Source: Bacillus sp. HSf4 (GTDB lineage: Bacteria > Bacillota > Bacilli > Bacillales > Bacillaceae). Taken from it: 64,000 bases of DNA. Below are positions 27,860-36,966 of the stretch, in pieces. The notes under the pieces are model-generated. The model had not been told where the DNA came from, did no database searches, and saw only the letters and a list, made by a program, of their open reading frames with translations. Made by a program: the position numbers and the translations under genes. How positions within the stretch are numbered: the first letter of the stretch is position 1; each line of letters begins with the position of its first letter. The stretch lies in NCBI RefSeq assembly GCF_029537375.1, contig NZ_CP120679.1, forward strand, positions 613,501 to 677,500, given 5' to 3'.

Positions 27860-28747
27860 ATGGAATGGGAACAACTTGAGTATTTTCAAGCTCTTGCCCG
27901 GATACAGCACGTCACAAAAGCTGCAGAATGTTTATCGATCTCTCAGCCTGCACTTTCACGTTCTATCCATCGTTTAGAGGTCTATTTAGGTGTTCAGCTG
28001 TTTGACAGACAAGGACGCACAATCAGGCTGAACAAGTATGGAGAGATTTTTTTAAGACGGGTGGATGTGATGATGAAAGAGTTTCATGACGGCAAAGAAG
28101 AAATCAAACAGTTATTGGATCCGGACCATGGGGAAGTATCACTCGGCTTTTTGCATACGCTTGGGACAACGATCGTTCCGGATTTAATCGGATCTTTTAA
28201 ACGTCAGCATCCGGGAATTCAGTTTCACCTGAGACAAAATCACTCTTACTGGCTTCTCGATAAACTGAAGTCCGGTGAACTGGATCTTTGCTTACTGCAA
28301 TCCATCAAGCCCGAAAAGTCCATTCATTGGGTGCAATTATGGAGTGAAGAGCTTTTTTTGTTTGTGCCAAAAGGACACCGATTAGCCGATTGTGAAAGTG
28401 TGACATTGGATGAAGTCGCCAAAGAGCCTTTTATCGTATTAAAAAATGGTTATGCACTCCGATACACAGTAGATGAACTTTTTGAAAAAGCGCAAATTCA
28501 ACCGGAGATCCTCTTTGAAGGTGAGGAAGTGGCCACCGCAGCAGGCTTTGTCGCCTCAGGACTCGGTATTTCAATCCTGCCCGACCTAAAAGGACTGGAT
28601 CAGAGCCATATCTCCAAAGTCCGGATCAGCTGGCCGGAATGCCAACGTCTGATTGGCATCGCCTGGATAGAAGGAAGATATTTATCACCGGCAGTGGAGA
28701 AATTTAAGCAGTTTGTGAAGAATCACTTTTCTGAATGGAGTCCATAA
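27860..28747 (+). CDS. LysR family transcriptional regulator
   Basis: 295 residues: N-terminal winged helix (QHVTKAAECLSISQPALSRSIHRLE) and a periplasmic-binding-type effector domain. GGAGAC ribosome site. The adjacent gene behind it is only a LysR fragment, so the target is unclear. Confidence 0.88.
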   Translation: MEWEQLEYFQALARIQHVTKAAECLSISQPALSRSIHRLEVYLGVQLFDRQGRTIRLNKYGEIFLRRVDVMMKEFHDGKEEIKQLLDPDHGEVSLGFLHTLGTTIVPDLIGSFKRQHPGIQFHLRQNHSYWLLDKLKSGELDLCLLQSIKPEKSIHWVQLWSEELFLFVPKGHRLADCESVTLDEVAKEPFIVLKNGYALRYTVDELFEKAQIQPEILFEGEEVATAAGFVASGLGISILPDLKGLDQSHISKVRISWPECQRLIGIAWIEGRYLSPAVEKFKQFVKNHFSEWSP

Positions 28748-28748
28748 C

Positions 28749-29191
28749 TTGAAAGAAAAATGCGTTCATCATACACTGGCTGAGGAGAGGATCGTCCTTG
28801 TCGGCAGCAGTGAAGGGCCGGATCATTTGGAAGATGATCAAAACCATTTTTTTATAACGAATGAAGAAGGCTGCAGTTATCGGACAATGTTTGAAAGATA
28901 CCTTTTAAAACATGATCTCCACTACTTTCAAACGATGGAATATAGAAGCGATTAAACAAATGGTCATGAGCGGACTCGGGTTTTCTGCTTTACCTTATAT
29001 GACAGTGAAAGATGAAGTGGATTGCGGCTAGCTAAAACATTCTGACCCATTCTGAAAAACTCGCCCCGCTTTATTCCCACATGCTGACTAAGAAGAAAAA
29101 ATGGCAATTTCCGGCTGTTGAGGCTTTTGTTAAGCTTGTCTTACGTTCGGTTTATGAAGCTGACAAAGAAGAATCTGAATTTACTATCTAG
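28749..29191 (+). pseudogene. decayed LysR regulator (CzcR/YwqM-like C-terminus)
   Basis: Only the effector-domain half is recognisable and it is broken. The frame encoding HHTLAEERIVLVGS...FERYLLKHD shifts near 28935 into one encoding IEAIKQMVMSGLGFSALPY, hits a TAG at about 29029, and continues in a third frame (LAPLYSHMLTKKKKWQFP) to 29191. The DNA-binding domain is missing. Confidence 0.8.
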
Positions 29192-29289
29192 GTAATGTCC
29201 GAACGTTCCAGATTTTTTTGAACGATAAAACTTTACTCAATGAATTCCGAAAGGCGTTGAGTTATCGTGATGAATAAAGGAGGGTATTA

Positions 29290-29511
29290 TTGGTGGGCAA
29301 ATTACCTAGAGTGTTTCAAATGATGGGGGTTACCGGCTTTGTTTTAACTTTTCTGCAAATCTCCATTGGATGGTTCATTGGATTTTTCTTTTCAGGTCTT
29401 TTCTTCTTCACGTTGATAAAACAGGAACATAAACACAACGAATTCAATTTAATAGCGGGAGTTTTAGCCGTCTTATATTCATTTTATTGCCTATTTACCC
29501 AGGTTGTATGA
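29290..29511 (+). CDS. small membrane protein, unknown
   Basis: 73 residues with two or three hydrophobic segments. TTG 29290 or GTG 29293 behind AAAGGAGGG. Followed by a terminator. Not recognised. Confidence 0.6.
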   Translation: MVGKLPRVFQMMGVTGFVLTFLQISIGWFIGFFFSGLFFFTLIKQEHKHNEFNLIAGVLAVLYSFYCLFTQVV

Positions 29512-29514
29512 CCA

Positions 29515-29550
29515 AAAGAACCAAGGGGTATTCCCTCGGTTCTTCTGTAT
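29515..29550 (+). terminator. terminator of the small membrane protein gene
   Basis: AGAACC-AAGGGGTATTCCCT-CGGTTCT stem with internal dyad. Confidence 0.7.
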
Positions 29551-29561
29551 TTGTCAGTCTT

Positions 29562-29844
29562 TCATGCTCGCTCTACACCATCCCAAGAGGGCGGCGCTTC
29601 ATCCAGATCGACAGCCAATGTTTCCAAAAAACGTGCGACATTCAAAAGAGTGAATTCGGCTCTTTCCTGTTCACTGAATATTTGTTTCGTATTTTCAAAT
29701 GTTAAATCGGTTACTTTTACGCGGGTACGCACATTCATCAATCAAACGCAGCAAAGCCCGCGTTAAATTTGCCGGAAACCGCTGGTATTACGCTTTTTGT
29801 TCATTATGTACCCGATCAATATCAGCTAATTGTATTCTTGCCAT
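29562..29844 (-). pseudogene. decayed carboxymuconolactone decarboxylase family gene
   Basis: Overlaps the end of the cyclase gene. One frame begins MARIQLADIDRVHNEQKA and is cut by TAA; the same frame continues YQRFPANLTRALLRLID, then shifts into a frame ending IFSEQERAEFTLLNVARF. The start and the FSEQERA segment resemble CMD/AhpD-like proteins. No intact reading frame remains. Family assignment is moderate. Confidence 0.55.
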
Positions 29845-30640
29845 TGACCATTTCATCCTTTATTTCACGTTCAGCGTGAAGAATGGCGACAGGACGCGCC
29901 CATCCGGCTGAGGCTTTTTCAACTTTTACGGGAAAAGCCATCACATAAAAACCGGTGGAAGGCAATTGCTCAAGATTGGCGAGTTTTTCAATTTGGCAGT
30001 AAGGGATTTTGCTTCCGGAGTAATGTCCTTCCCAAATAATCGCCGGGTCTTTTTCCGTCTCAAAGCGCCTGGCGGTTACACTGAACGGAGCATCCCAGCT
30101 CCAAGCGTCAGTACCGACAAGGCGCACGCCGCGCTCGGTTAAAGAGAGCGTGGCTTCGCGCCCCATGCCGCAGCCGCTGTTCAAGTAATCTTTCTGTCCG
30201 TATTTGGCGCCGGCCGATGTATTGACAAGGACAATGTCGCCGGGAGCAAGCGTATGATTGATTCGTTGAAGTTCTTTCTCGATGTCATCCGGAGTGACGA
30301 TTCGTCCATCTTCAAAATGTCTGAAATCCAGCTTGACGCCAGGGCCGTGAAACCACTCAAGAGGAACTTCATCAATCGTCGCCATCCGCTTGCCGTCATC
30401 CGTAACCGAACGATAATGGTAAGGGGCGTCTATATGAGTTCCGGCATGTGTCGACATCTTCACTTTTTCAAGCGACCAGCCTTCACCGCCGGGAAGGTCG
30501 TCTGAAGAAAGCCCGGGGAAGATTTGGACCATTTGCTTGGCCCCTTGCTTATGATCCACATATTCAATTTCGGGAATAAAACCAGGAGGGTCAGATGGAA
30601 TATCGTCCCTTAAGGTCACTGATAAATCTACGATTTTCAT
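29822..30640 (-). CDS. cyclase family protein (kynurenine formamidase-like fold)
   Basis: 272 residues of the PF04199 family. The metal-binding motif HAGTHIDAPYHY (H-x-G-T-H-x-D-x-P-x-H) is intact near residue 65. Members hydrolyse formylkynurenine, isatin or related amides. Longer than KynB (about 210), so not a typical kynurenine formamidase. The partner gene that overlaps its end is broken. Confidence 0.82.
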   Translation of the reverse strand: MKIVDLSVTLRDDIPSDPPGFIPEIEYVDHKQGAKQMVQIFPGLSSDDLPGGEGWSLEKVKMSTHAGTHIDAPYHYRSVTDDGKRMATIDEVPLEWFHGPGVKLDFRHFEDGRIVTPDDIEKELQRINHTLAPGDIVLVNTSAGAKYGQKDYLNSGCGMGREATLSLTERGVRLVGTDAWSWDAPFSVTARRFETEKDPAIIWEGHYSGSKIPYCQIEKLANLEQLPSTGFYVMAFPVKVEKASAGWARPVAILHAEREIKDEMVNGKNTIS

Positions 30641-30785
30641 AAGTTTATTCTCCTTTTTCTGTCATGTGATTTTTTAAAACATGATAGACAGTGCGACCAG
30701 CCGGCATTTTTTCTGTTTTTTCATCTCTCCTCTCCTTGTATCCGTTTTCTTAAGTTTCATTCTACATGAGGTGCCATCCGCTCCA

Positions 30786-30822
30786 AAACAAAAAGCCTGC
30801 AGAGCATGTTCTGCAGGCTGAG
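30786..30822 (-). terminator. terminator of the aapA-like gene
   Basis: GCCTGCAGA-GCATGT-TCTGCAGGC stem followed on the minus strand by TTTTTGTTTT. Confidence 0.85.
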
Positions 30823-30837
30823 TCACATCTTCGCTTT

Positions 30838-32220
30838 CTAGACTTGTTCCTTCGGTTTCCTCATTTTAAAAATAACGATCAGCAACAAAAACCAAACCGG
30901 TGTGACAAATAAGGAAACACGGGTATCCTGCGCCAATCCGAGCACAACGAGAATAAACGCAAGAAAGATAAGAACCACATAATTTGAAAATGGATAAAAC
31001 GGCATTTTAAATGTGTTTGTTTTCGCTAAATCCGGTCTTGTTCTGCGGTATTTCAAATGGCAGATCACCGTGATTCCCCATATAAAGATGAAGCATATCG
31101 TGGAAATGCTTGTGATCAGCGTGAACACTTCTTCCGGCATGATATAGTTCAGCGTCACGCCGATGAGAATCACGACGGCTGAAAAGAACAGCGCATTGCT
31201 CGGTACTTTGCGGGAAGTCAGCTTTTTCATTGCTTCAGGCGCATTTTGTTCTTTGGCAAGCGAGTAAACCATCCGGCTTGTGCTGAAGATCGCGCTGTTG
31301 CTTGCCGAAGCCGCTGATGTCAGAACGACAAAATTGATGATGCTGGCTGCCGCAATGATCCCGACTGCTGCAAAAACTTGAACGAATGGACTTTCATCAG
31401 GATTGATGATATTCCACGGATAGATGCTCATAATCACAAGAAGAGCGCCGATATAGAAAAGCAAAATCCTGACAGGGATATTGTTGATGGCTTTCGGAAT
31501 CACGTTTGCCGGATCCTTTGTTTCGCCTGCCGTCAGTCCCACAAGTTCGATGCCTACAAATGCAAACACCACCATCTGGAATGAGAGAAGAAATCCATGC
31601 AGCCCATTTGGGAACATGCCGCCGTGGCTCCACAGATTCGTGAAGCTCGCTTGGCCTGAAGCGGTGGAAAAACCTGTTGCGATCATGAATAAACCAATCA
31701 CAATCAGCGCCAGAATCGCGATCACCTTGATTAATGCAAACCAGAATTCAAGCTCTCCAAAAAGCTTTACAGTCGCCAGGTTCATGATCAGCAAAATAAT
31801 CAACGCGATAAAGCCCGGTGTCCACTGCGGTACACCGGGAAACCAGTATTGGGTGTAGAGTCCGACCGCGGTCAAATCGGCCATGGCGAGCGAAATCCAG
31901 CAAAACCAGTAGGTCCAGCCGGTGATAAAGGCTGCCATATCGCCCAAATAGTCTCTGACAAAATCAACAAAAGAGTGGTACTCCAGATTGCTTAACAGCA
32001 ATTCTCCAAGAGAACGCATAATAAAAAAGCAAATGATCCCGGTGATCATATAAGCAAATAAAATCGACGGTCCTGCAAAATGGATCGATTTCCCCGAGCC
32101 GAGAAACAATCCCGTCCCGATGGCTCCACCGATGGCGATCAGCTGAATGTGCCTGTTTTTCAGGCCCCTTGATAATGTTTGTTCATGTCTGTTATTGTCT
32201 CCGGTTATATCGTCTGTCAC
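30838..32220 (-). CDS. aapA: amino acid permease, AapA/CycA-like (APC family)
   Basis: 460 residues, 12 transmembrane helices, with the APC superfamily start RGLKNRHIQLIAIGGAIGTGLFLG. Similar to D-serine/D-alanine/glycine transporters of the AapA/CycA group. GTG start behind GGAGGC. The gene symbol is by similarity only. Confidence 0.8.
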   Translation of the reverse strand: MTDDITGDNNRHEQTLSRGLKNRHIQLIAIGGAIGTGLFLGSGKSIHFAGPSILFAYMITGIICFFIMRSLGELLLSNLEYHSFVDFVRDYLGDMAAFITGWTYWFCWISLAMADLTAVGLYTQYWFPGVPQWTPGFIALIILLIMNLATVKLFGELEFWFALIKVIAILALIVIGLFMIATGFSTASGQASFTNLWSHGGMFPNGLHGFLLSFQMVVFAFVGIELVGLTAGETKDPANVIPKAINNIPVRILLFYIGALLVIMSIYPWNIINPDESPFVQVFAAVGIIAAASIINFVVLTSAASASNSAIFSTSRMVYSLAKEQNAPEAMKKLTSRKVPSNALFFSAVVILIGVTLNYIMPEEVFTLITSISTICFIFIWGITVICHLKYRRTRPDLAKTNTFKMPFYPFSNYVVLIFLAFILVVLGLAQDTRVSLFVTPVWFLLLIVIFKMRKPKEQV

Positions 32221-32454
32221 TTTGTACTGCCTCCAATAATTGTTTTAACTCCTGGCTCCCGTATTTTTTTATGTTCTATTATAACACTAAAATTTAAAAG
32301 GTTTGATTGTTGAAAGAATGTTTCGTTCTTGTACATATCCAATGTCTTGTAACAGTCCTAAAAATCCTTTTCGATGATGACATTTTAGCTTATTTTTATT
32401 CGAAATTCGAGGATTATTGGTATATTTTTCTTAAAACATGATCCGAAAAGAGGT
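32221..32454. other. intergenic region upstream of the permease
   Basis: Promoter region of the permease gene; no gene seen. Confidence 0.4.
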
Positions 32455-32460
32455 GTGAAA

Positions 32461-32655
32461 GTGAACCCTCTATTCGTTTGTTTGGACAGTTTCTTGCAGA
32501 AGATACTTGAACATATCGAAGCGAATAGTAAAAAGAATATACTTGATGTTTTTAATGGGGAAGATTTTATCATGGCGAACCTGGTGTTGGCTGTCTGTCG
32601 TCTTCAAAATCAACATGCAGTTAACTGCTGGAAACGATTTTTAAACGCGGCATAA
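32461..32655 (+). CDS. small hypothetical protein
   Basis: About 64 residues; GTG starts at 32455 or 32461, with GAGGTG nearby. The sequence has a mixed hydrophobic pattern without recognisable motifs (LDSFLQKILEHIEANSKK). May not be a real gene. Confidence 0.35.
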   Translation: MNPLFVCLDSFLQKILEHIEANSKKNILDVFNGEDFIMANLVLAVCRLQNQHAVNCWKRFLNAA

Positions 32656-32722
32656 TTGGTGTATGCTAAAAAGAGACTACCTTGATTAAAAAAATAGCAT
32701 GATATTTTAGGAGGAACAAAAG

Positions 32723-33391
32723 CTGAACAGAAAGACATTCCAACGCTCGGTGTTCGCAGTCATGTTGACGCTGATCGCGATCTATGTTCTGTATACCTTG
32801 TTTGAAAATTTGCTTCATGATCGGCATTCGACAGCCTTTTTAAGCCAGAAAACTCATCTGCGCGCTTCTTTTCAGCTCCCGGTCTGGCTGAAGGTGATGT
32901 ATGTCCACGTGGTTGCCGCCTGTCTGGCCATGCTGGCGGGAGCTGTTAACTTTTCTGTGAGAAGCCGCAAGCTCCACCGCTTGAACGGCTATGTCTATGT
33001 CGTTTGCGTGCTGATTGTGACGCTGACGTCAGGCTATATGGCGCCGCACTCCACGGGAGGAAGAATCGTGAGCATCGCCTTTAATCTGGTGAACATGTAT
33101 TGGCCGGCGGCTACGGTGATTTCCGTATGGCAAGCGCGGCGAAAGCGGTTTGACAAGCATCAAAAGTGGATGATCCGCAGTTATTTATTCTGTTTTACCA
33201 ATCTGTTTATTCATGTCATCACCTTTGTGGGCCGCAGCGGATTCGGCTTGGCATACGATCTCAGCTATACGATCGGCGTTTATGGGGCGATTGCCCTGAA
33301 CGTGGCCGCGGCTGAGTGTATTATTCGGTTTACACGGAGAAAAACGACTGGTATTTTTGAAATGAAAGGTGGTTTTTCTAAGACCGATTAA
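32723..33391 (+). CDS. DUF2306 membrane protein
   Basis: 222 residues if started at CTG 32723, which has a strong AGGAGGAAC site at ideal spacing and is in frame; the next start is GTG 32750, which has none. Five or so hydrophobic helices, with the DUF2306 pattern HRLNGYVYV and KHQKWMIRSY. Function unknown. Confidence 0.78.
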   Translation: MNRKTFQRSVFAVMLTLIAIYVLYTLFENLLHDRHSTAFLSQKTHLRASFQLPVWLKVMYVHVVAACLAMLAGAVNFSVRSRKLHRLNGYVYVVCVLIVTLTSGYMAPHSTGGRIVSIAFNLVNMYWPAATVISVWQARRKRFDKHQKWMIRSYLFCFTNLFIHVITFVGRSGFGLAYDLSYTIGVYGAIALNVAAAECIIRFTRRKTTGIFEMKGGFSKTD

Positions 33392-33469
33392 TACCAATAA
33401 TCAATGCCAAACCCCACCCAAAAACAACAGCCGTTTGATGGAAGTATACTGACGAACTGGATATGTATC

Positions 33470-33512
33470 TTGCTAGAGCAAACCTTTTTAGATGATGGTT
33501 TGCTCTTTTTTC
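33470..33512 (+). terminator. terminator downstream of the DUF2306 gene
   Basis: AGAGCAAACC-loop-GGTTTGCTCT stem and T-run. Confidence 0.85.
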
Positions 33513-33557
33513 GCTATATCCCTCGCTTCGGATAGCCCCCAATGTCAAAAAGTGATC

Positions 33558-33599
33558 TAACTCACAGTCTTAAAAATACACATCATGTAAAGTGAGTTA
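33558..33599. promoter_or_regulatory. inverted repeat upstream of the DGC gene
   Basis: TAACTCAC (33558-33565) and GTGAGTTA (33592-33599) form a perfect 8-bp dyad around the presumed promoter. Likely operator for an unidentified regulator. Confidence 0.5.
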
Positions 33600-33640
33600 A
33601 TAGTTTTGCTGCGAAAAGACAAAAAGGGGAGAATGAACAA

Positions 33641-34003
33641 ATGAAACGAAAAGATTTACCGCTTGTGTATTCATGCTCTGGATGTTCTTCGGCCGCGCAA
33701 ACGGCCAACATGATCGCCATCAAAATGGATCGCGAAAAAATAGCTGAAATGTCCTGTATTGCCGGGGTTGGCGGTGATGTCAAGCCGCTTGTCAAAACGG
33801 CAAAATCCGGACGGGATATCATTGCCATCGACGGCTGTCCTTTGTGCTGCTGCAAAAGCTGTTTAGCCAAGCATGACGTTCAGCCAAAACATCATTTTGT
33901 ACTTTCTGATTTTGATGTGCCAAAGAAAAAAGGTGTGGATCCCGACCCTGTTCTTTATATGAATGCTTACGAACGCATTTTAAAGCTTACACATCCTAAG
34001 TAA
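33641..34003 (+). CDS. DGC-domain putative zinc-binding protein
   Basis: 120 residues of the PF08859 family: CSGCSSAAQTAN at the N-terminus, the DGC motif in IAIDGCPLCCCKSC, and the C-terminal HHFVLSDFDVPKK. Seven cysteines suggest metal or redox function. GGGGAG ribosome site. Stand-alone gene. Confidence 0.85.
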   Translation: MKRKDLPLVYSCSGCSSAAQTANMIAIKMDREKIAEMSCIAGVGGDVKPLVKTAKSGRDIIAIDGCPLCCCKSCLAKHDVQPKHHFVLSDFDVPKKKGVDPDPVLYMNAYERILKLTHPK

Positions 34004-34009
34004 AGGATT

Positions 34010-34042
34010 TGAAACGGCTATCTTGATAGTCGTTTTTCATTT
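34010..34042 (+). terminator. terminator of the DGC gene
   Basis: AACGGCTATC-TT-GATAGTCGTT stem followed by TTTTTC. Confidence 0.75.
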
Positions 34043-34049
34043 TATGACG

Positions 34050-34096
34050 AATGACAAAATAAATTATTTGTCATTTGTTACTTTTCTTGCTATGAT
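34050..34096 (+). promoter_or_regulatory. TetR promoter-operator
   Basis: Palindrome AATGACAAA-N8-TTTGTCATT (34050-34075) overlaps a -35 TTGTCA (34068-34073) that stands 17 bp from TATGAT (34091-34096). Fits autorepression of the tetR-SDR operon. Confidence 0.75.
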
Positions 34097-34126
34097 CATC
34101 CTAAAGGAGGTGGAACACGCAGCATC

Positions 34127-34726
34127 ATGAAGAATGTTTCAGAAGCATTGACGAAAAAACAAATCCTTGAAGCAACAGAAGAAACGTTAAGGCGGTACGG
34201 TGCAGCGAAAACATCGATCACGGATGTGGCCAAAGCATTGAACGTCAGTCACGGTACGATTTACCGCCATTTTAAAAGCAAAAAAGAGATTTTCGAGGCA
34301 GCTACCCAAATGTGGCTGGGTGAAAAGATTTTCAAGCCGCTTACCGGTGTTTATCACGATTCTTCCCGCGAAGGTCCGGCGCATGTCAAGGCTTATATAA
34401 AGAAATTGTTTGAGCTCAAACGGTATTATGCCATGAAGGATGAAGAATTGTTTGCGATGTATGCCAAAGTCACCAATGAATCTCCAGAGCTTGTCGATGA
34501 AAGCATTTCCAATATCGTCGAGCAATTGAGCGGGCTCATCGACCGCTGTTCTGTTTGTGCAAATGATCCTGTTGAAGTGGCAAAAGGCATTTTTTACGCG
34601 ACGGAACGTTTCCACCATCCGGCGCATGCGAATGAATGGAAAAGAGATACGATTGAACAGGAATTTGATATTGTTTGGGGTCTTTTGGAAAAAGGGTATT
34701 TGAAACATGGAGAGGGCGGAGGTTAA
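34127..34726 (+). CDS. TetR family transcriptional regulator
   Basis: 199 residues, HTH near the N-terminus (TSITDVAKALNVSHGTIYRHFKSKKEIF). The AAAGGAGG site is 16 nt from the ATG, longer than usual. The C-terminal half resembles YtfA-type TetR proteins (WLGEKIFKPL, FYATERFHHPAHA). Followed by the SDR gene, 4 bp apart. Confidence 0.88.
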   Translation: MKNVSEALTKKQILEATEETLRRYGAAKTSITDVAKALNVSHGTIYRHFKSKKEIFEAATQMWLGEKIFKPLTGVYHDSSREGPAHVKAYIKKLFELKRYYAMKDEELFAMYAKVTNESPELVDESISNIVEQLSGLIDRCSVCANDPVEVAKGIFYATERFHHPAHANEWKRDTIEQEFDIVWGLLEKGYLKHGEGGG

Positions 34727-34730
34727 AAAC

Positions 34731-35471
34731 ATGCACGATTTAAAAGGTAAGACAGCGATCGTAACGGGAGCTTCCCGCGGAATCGGGCGCGCGATCGCAA
34801 CGCAGCTTGGAGACCTTGGAGCCAAAGTGGCCGTCAATTACTCAAGCAGCCGGCAAAAGGCGGAAGAAGTCGTCAATGAGATCCAGCAGGCAGGAGGGGA
34901 AGCTGCGGCTATTCAAGCCGACCTCAGCACAGTTGCCGGTGTGGAATCTTTATTTGCTAAAACAAAAGAGGCGTTCGGGAAAATCGATATCCTGATCAAT
35001 AATGCCGGCATGAGTATTTACAAACCGATTCAAGATGTCACGGAAGAAGACTTTGATCAGCAATTCAACCTGAATGTAAAAGGCACATATTTTGCATGCA
35101 AGCAGGCCATGAAAGATATGGAGGCGAATGGGAGGATCATTAACTTCTCCACATCTGTCATCGGGCAAATGTTTCCGACATACAGCGTATATGCCGGAAC
35201 AAAAGGGGCTGTAGAGCAGTTCACCCGCCAGCTTGCAAAGGAATTCGCCGCAAAGCAGATCACAATTAACGCGGTCGCACCGGGACCGGTCGACACTGAA
35301 CTTTTTACGGCGGGAAAATCGGAACAGCAGATCGAAGGGCTGAAAAAGTCGACGGCTCTCGGCCGCATCGGTGAACCGGAGGACATCGCGAATGTCATCG
35401 AATTTTTGGTCAGCGAACAATCGCAGTGGATCACCGGCCAGACGATTCGCGTGAATGGCGGATTTATTTAA
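34731..35471 (+). CDS. short-chain dehydrogenase/reductase (FabG-like)
   Basis: 246 residues, Rossmann fold with TGASRGIGRA, NNAG, catalytic Ser in STSVIG and YAGTKGA (Y-x-x-x-K). C-terminal VNGGFI is typical of classical SDRs. Start ATG 34731 behind GGAGG. Operon with the TetR regulator, so probably reduces the compound TetR senses or a derivative. Overlaps the convergent hydrolase gene by 8 bp. Confidence 0.9.
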   Translation: MHDLKGKTAIVTGASRGIGRAIATQLGDLGAKVAVNYSSSRQKAEEVVNEIQQAGGEAAAIQADLSTVAGVESLFAKTKEAFGKIDILINNAGMSIYKPIQDVTEEDFDQQFNLNVKGTYFACKQAMKDMEANGRIINFSTSVIGQMFPTYSVYAGTKGAVEQFTRQLAKEFAAKQITINAVAPGPVDTELFTAGKSEQQIEGLKKSTALGRIGEPEDIANVIEFLVSEQSQWITGQTIRVNGGFI

Positions 35472-36279
35472 TATAGGAAAAAATCTCAAGCAGCTTCTCA
35501 GCGAATGCCTTCGGATATACGGAGGCGCCGACATGATTTCCGGGAAAATCAACAACTTTCGTTCCCAGTTTATCTGCTAAAGCCTCCGCATACCGGTATG
35601 GGAGAAAGCCTTTGGATTCAATGCCGCCGGCAGGCACAACGACCGCCGATGAAGCTTTCAGCCTGCTTGTGTCCGGTTTGTATTCTCTCAGAGCGGGCAC
35701 TTCGGATAAGATAAAATAGTCGATGTTGGCCATCAGCCGCTCCATCCGCTCTTTCGGCTGTCGGGGCTGGGCGGATGCGGTGATGCCCATCGCTTCTGCG
35801 AATTCTCCTAATGCGGATAAGCCGTTTTGTCGATAATCGCGTTCAAGCTTCGCCAGGCTCTCTATGCCAAATGTGCGGTCTTCATCTGACAGCAGTTCCG
35901 GTATCGGGGGTTCGTGCGCTGCCAGTACGCGGATTTGTTCAGGGTGACGGATCGCCAGGTCAAGGCCGATGACCGCGCCTGAGCTACAGCCGAACACATA
36001 GGCGGGTTCATCGGTCAGGCCGGCCAACAGGCGGTGCGCGTCATCGCTGTGTGCGGAAATCCGGTAGTTTTCGTTTATATCCTCAAGTTTGCTGCGCGAG
36101 TGTCCCCTGCGGTCATAGGTGACGACAGTGTAATGCTCGGCAAGCAGATCTGCCATCGGGTATGAATCAGCATCCCCGTTTCCTCCGTGAATCATCAGCA
36201 GCAACGGTCCGGCTCCGCGCACTTCATAGTAAAGGCTCGTTCCTGAAACTTGGATCATGCTGCTCTTTATTGAAGTCAT
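35464..36279 (-). CDS. alpha/beta hydrolase
   Basis: 271 residues. Nucleophile elbow FGCSSGAVIG (G-x-S-x-G), oxyanion segment IHGGNGDADSYP, and the catalytic histidine in FPGNHVGAS. ATG 36279 is preferred because the ATG at 36288 abuts the AGGAG. Substrate unknown. Confidence 0.88.
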   Translation of the reverse strand: MTSIKSSMIQVSGTSLYYEVRGAGPLLLMIHGGNGDADSYPMADLLAEHYTVVTYDRRGHSRSKLEDINENYRISAHSDDAHRLLAGLTDEPAYVFGCSSGAVIGLDLAIRHPEQIRVLAAHEPPIPELLSDEDRTFGIESLAKLERDYRQNGLSALGEFAEAMGITASAQPRQPKERMERLMANIDYFILSEVPALREYKPDTSRLKASSAVVVPAGGIESKGFLPYRYAEALADKLGTKVVDFPGNHVGASVYPKAFAEKLLEIFSYIK

Positions 36280-36364
36280 AAAAATCATCTCCTCTCTTTT
36301 AGATTAAAGCAGCCGCAGAAGATAAGAAATGCAGAAATCGCTTAAGAAACAAACTTGCCATATC

Positions 36365-36400
36365 GAAAAGCACTGATCCTGTATGACCAGTGCTCTGTTT
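36365..36400. terminator. bidirectional hairpin before the CD3324-like gene end
   Basis: AGCACTG-loop-CAGTGCT stem with flanking T and A runs. Confidence 0.7.
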
Positions 36401-36401
36401 T

Positions 36402-36665
36402 TTATGTTGTGTAAACAATTTTTTTGATCGTTTCAATGGAGAGGTGATATTCCCCGGCAAGCCGTTCGACCGAATCGCCGTTTTTGAAAGCTTTTTTAAT
36501 TGAAGCGTTGCGTTCATCAATCAGCTTTCTAGCCCCGGACCGCACACCCCATTTTTGCCGGGCGGAATCAGGCTTTGGAATATAGATGGTCTCCCCTTGA
36601 ACATACTTTTGAATTTCTGATATCAGCTTTTCGGGTAAAACAGCGTCTGCTTTGACATAACCCAT
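36402..36665 (-). CDS. CD3324 family protein with C-terminal HTH
   Basis: 87 residues: MGYVKADAVLPEKLI start, IPKPDSARQKWG, and a helix-turn-helix at the end (SVERLAGEYHLSIETIKKIVY). Family of small DNA-binding-like proteins of unknown role. AAGGAG site. Confidence 0.8.
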   Translation of the reverse strand: MGYVKADAVLPEKLISEIQKYVQGETIYIPKPDSARQKWGVRSGARKLIDERNASIKKAFKNGDSVERLAGEYHLSIETIKKIVYTT

Positions 36666-36714
36666 GTTTGCCAGCTCCTTATTCTTTTGATGGGATAAGG
36701 GGCAAAGCCGTATA

Positions 36715-36822
36715 TCAGAAGGTTAAGGCGATTGAAGGTGTCCACCCCATGCAAAGTATCGCCATTCCGATAACAGGCTTTGCATGAGACGCTGCGCTAT
36801 CCGGCATTCTGATGACTGCCAT
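36715..36822 (-). CDS. 35-residue hydrophobic micropeptide
   Basis: Read by hand. GGGAGGTGAAG site 5 nt before ATG 36822. The peptide starts MAVIRMPDSA and ends SIALTF, with a hydrophobic centre (VIGMAILCMGW). Lies upstream of and in the same direction as the CD3324-like gene, which it may precede in one transcript. Not recognised. Confidence 0.5.
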   Translation of the reverse strand: MAVIRMPDSAASHAKPVIGMAILCMGWTPSIALTF

Positions 36823-36966
36823 TTTCTTCACCTCCCTAAAACGGATTATAGAATAAATCAAGCCATCTTGCAGTTTATCTTTCTTTAAAAAAGCCCGACT
36901 TCCGCAAACTGTCTATCCTATTGTAAACATCTCTATATCTCGGATTTCCATAAAAGGAGCTCTATA

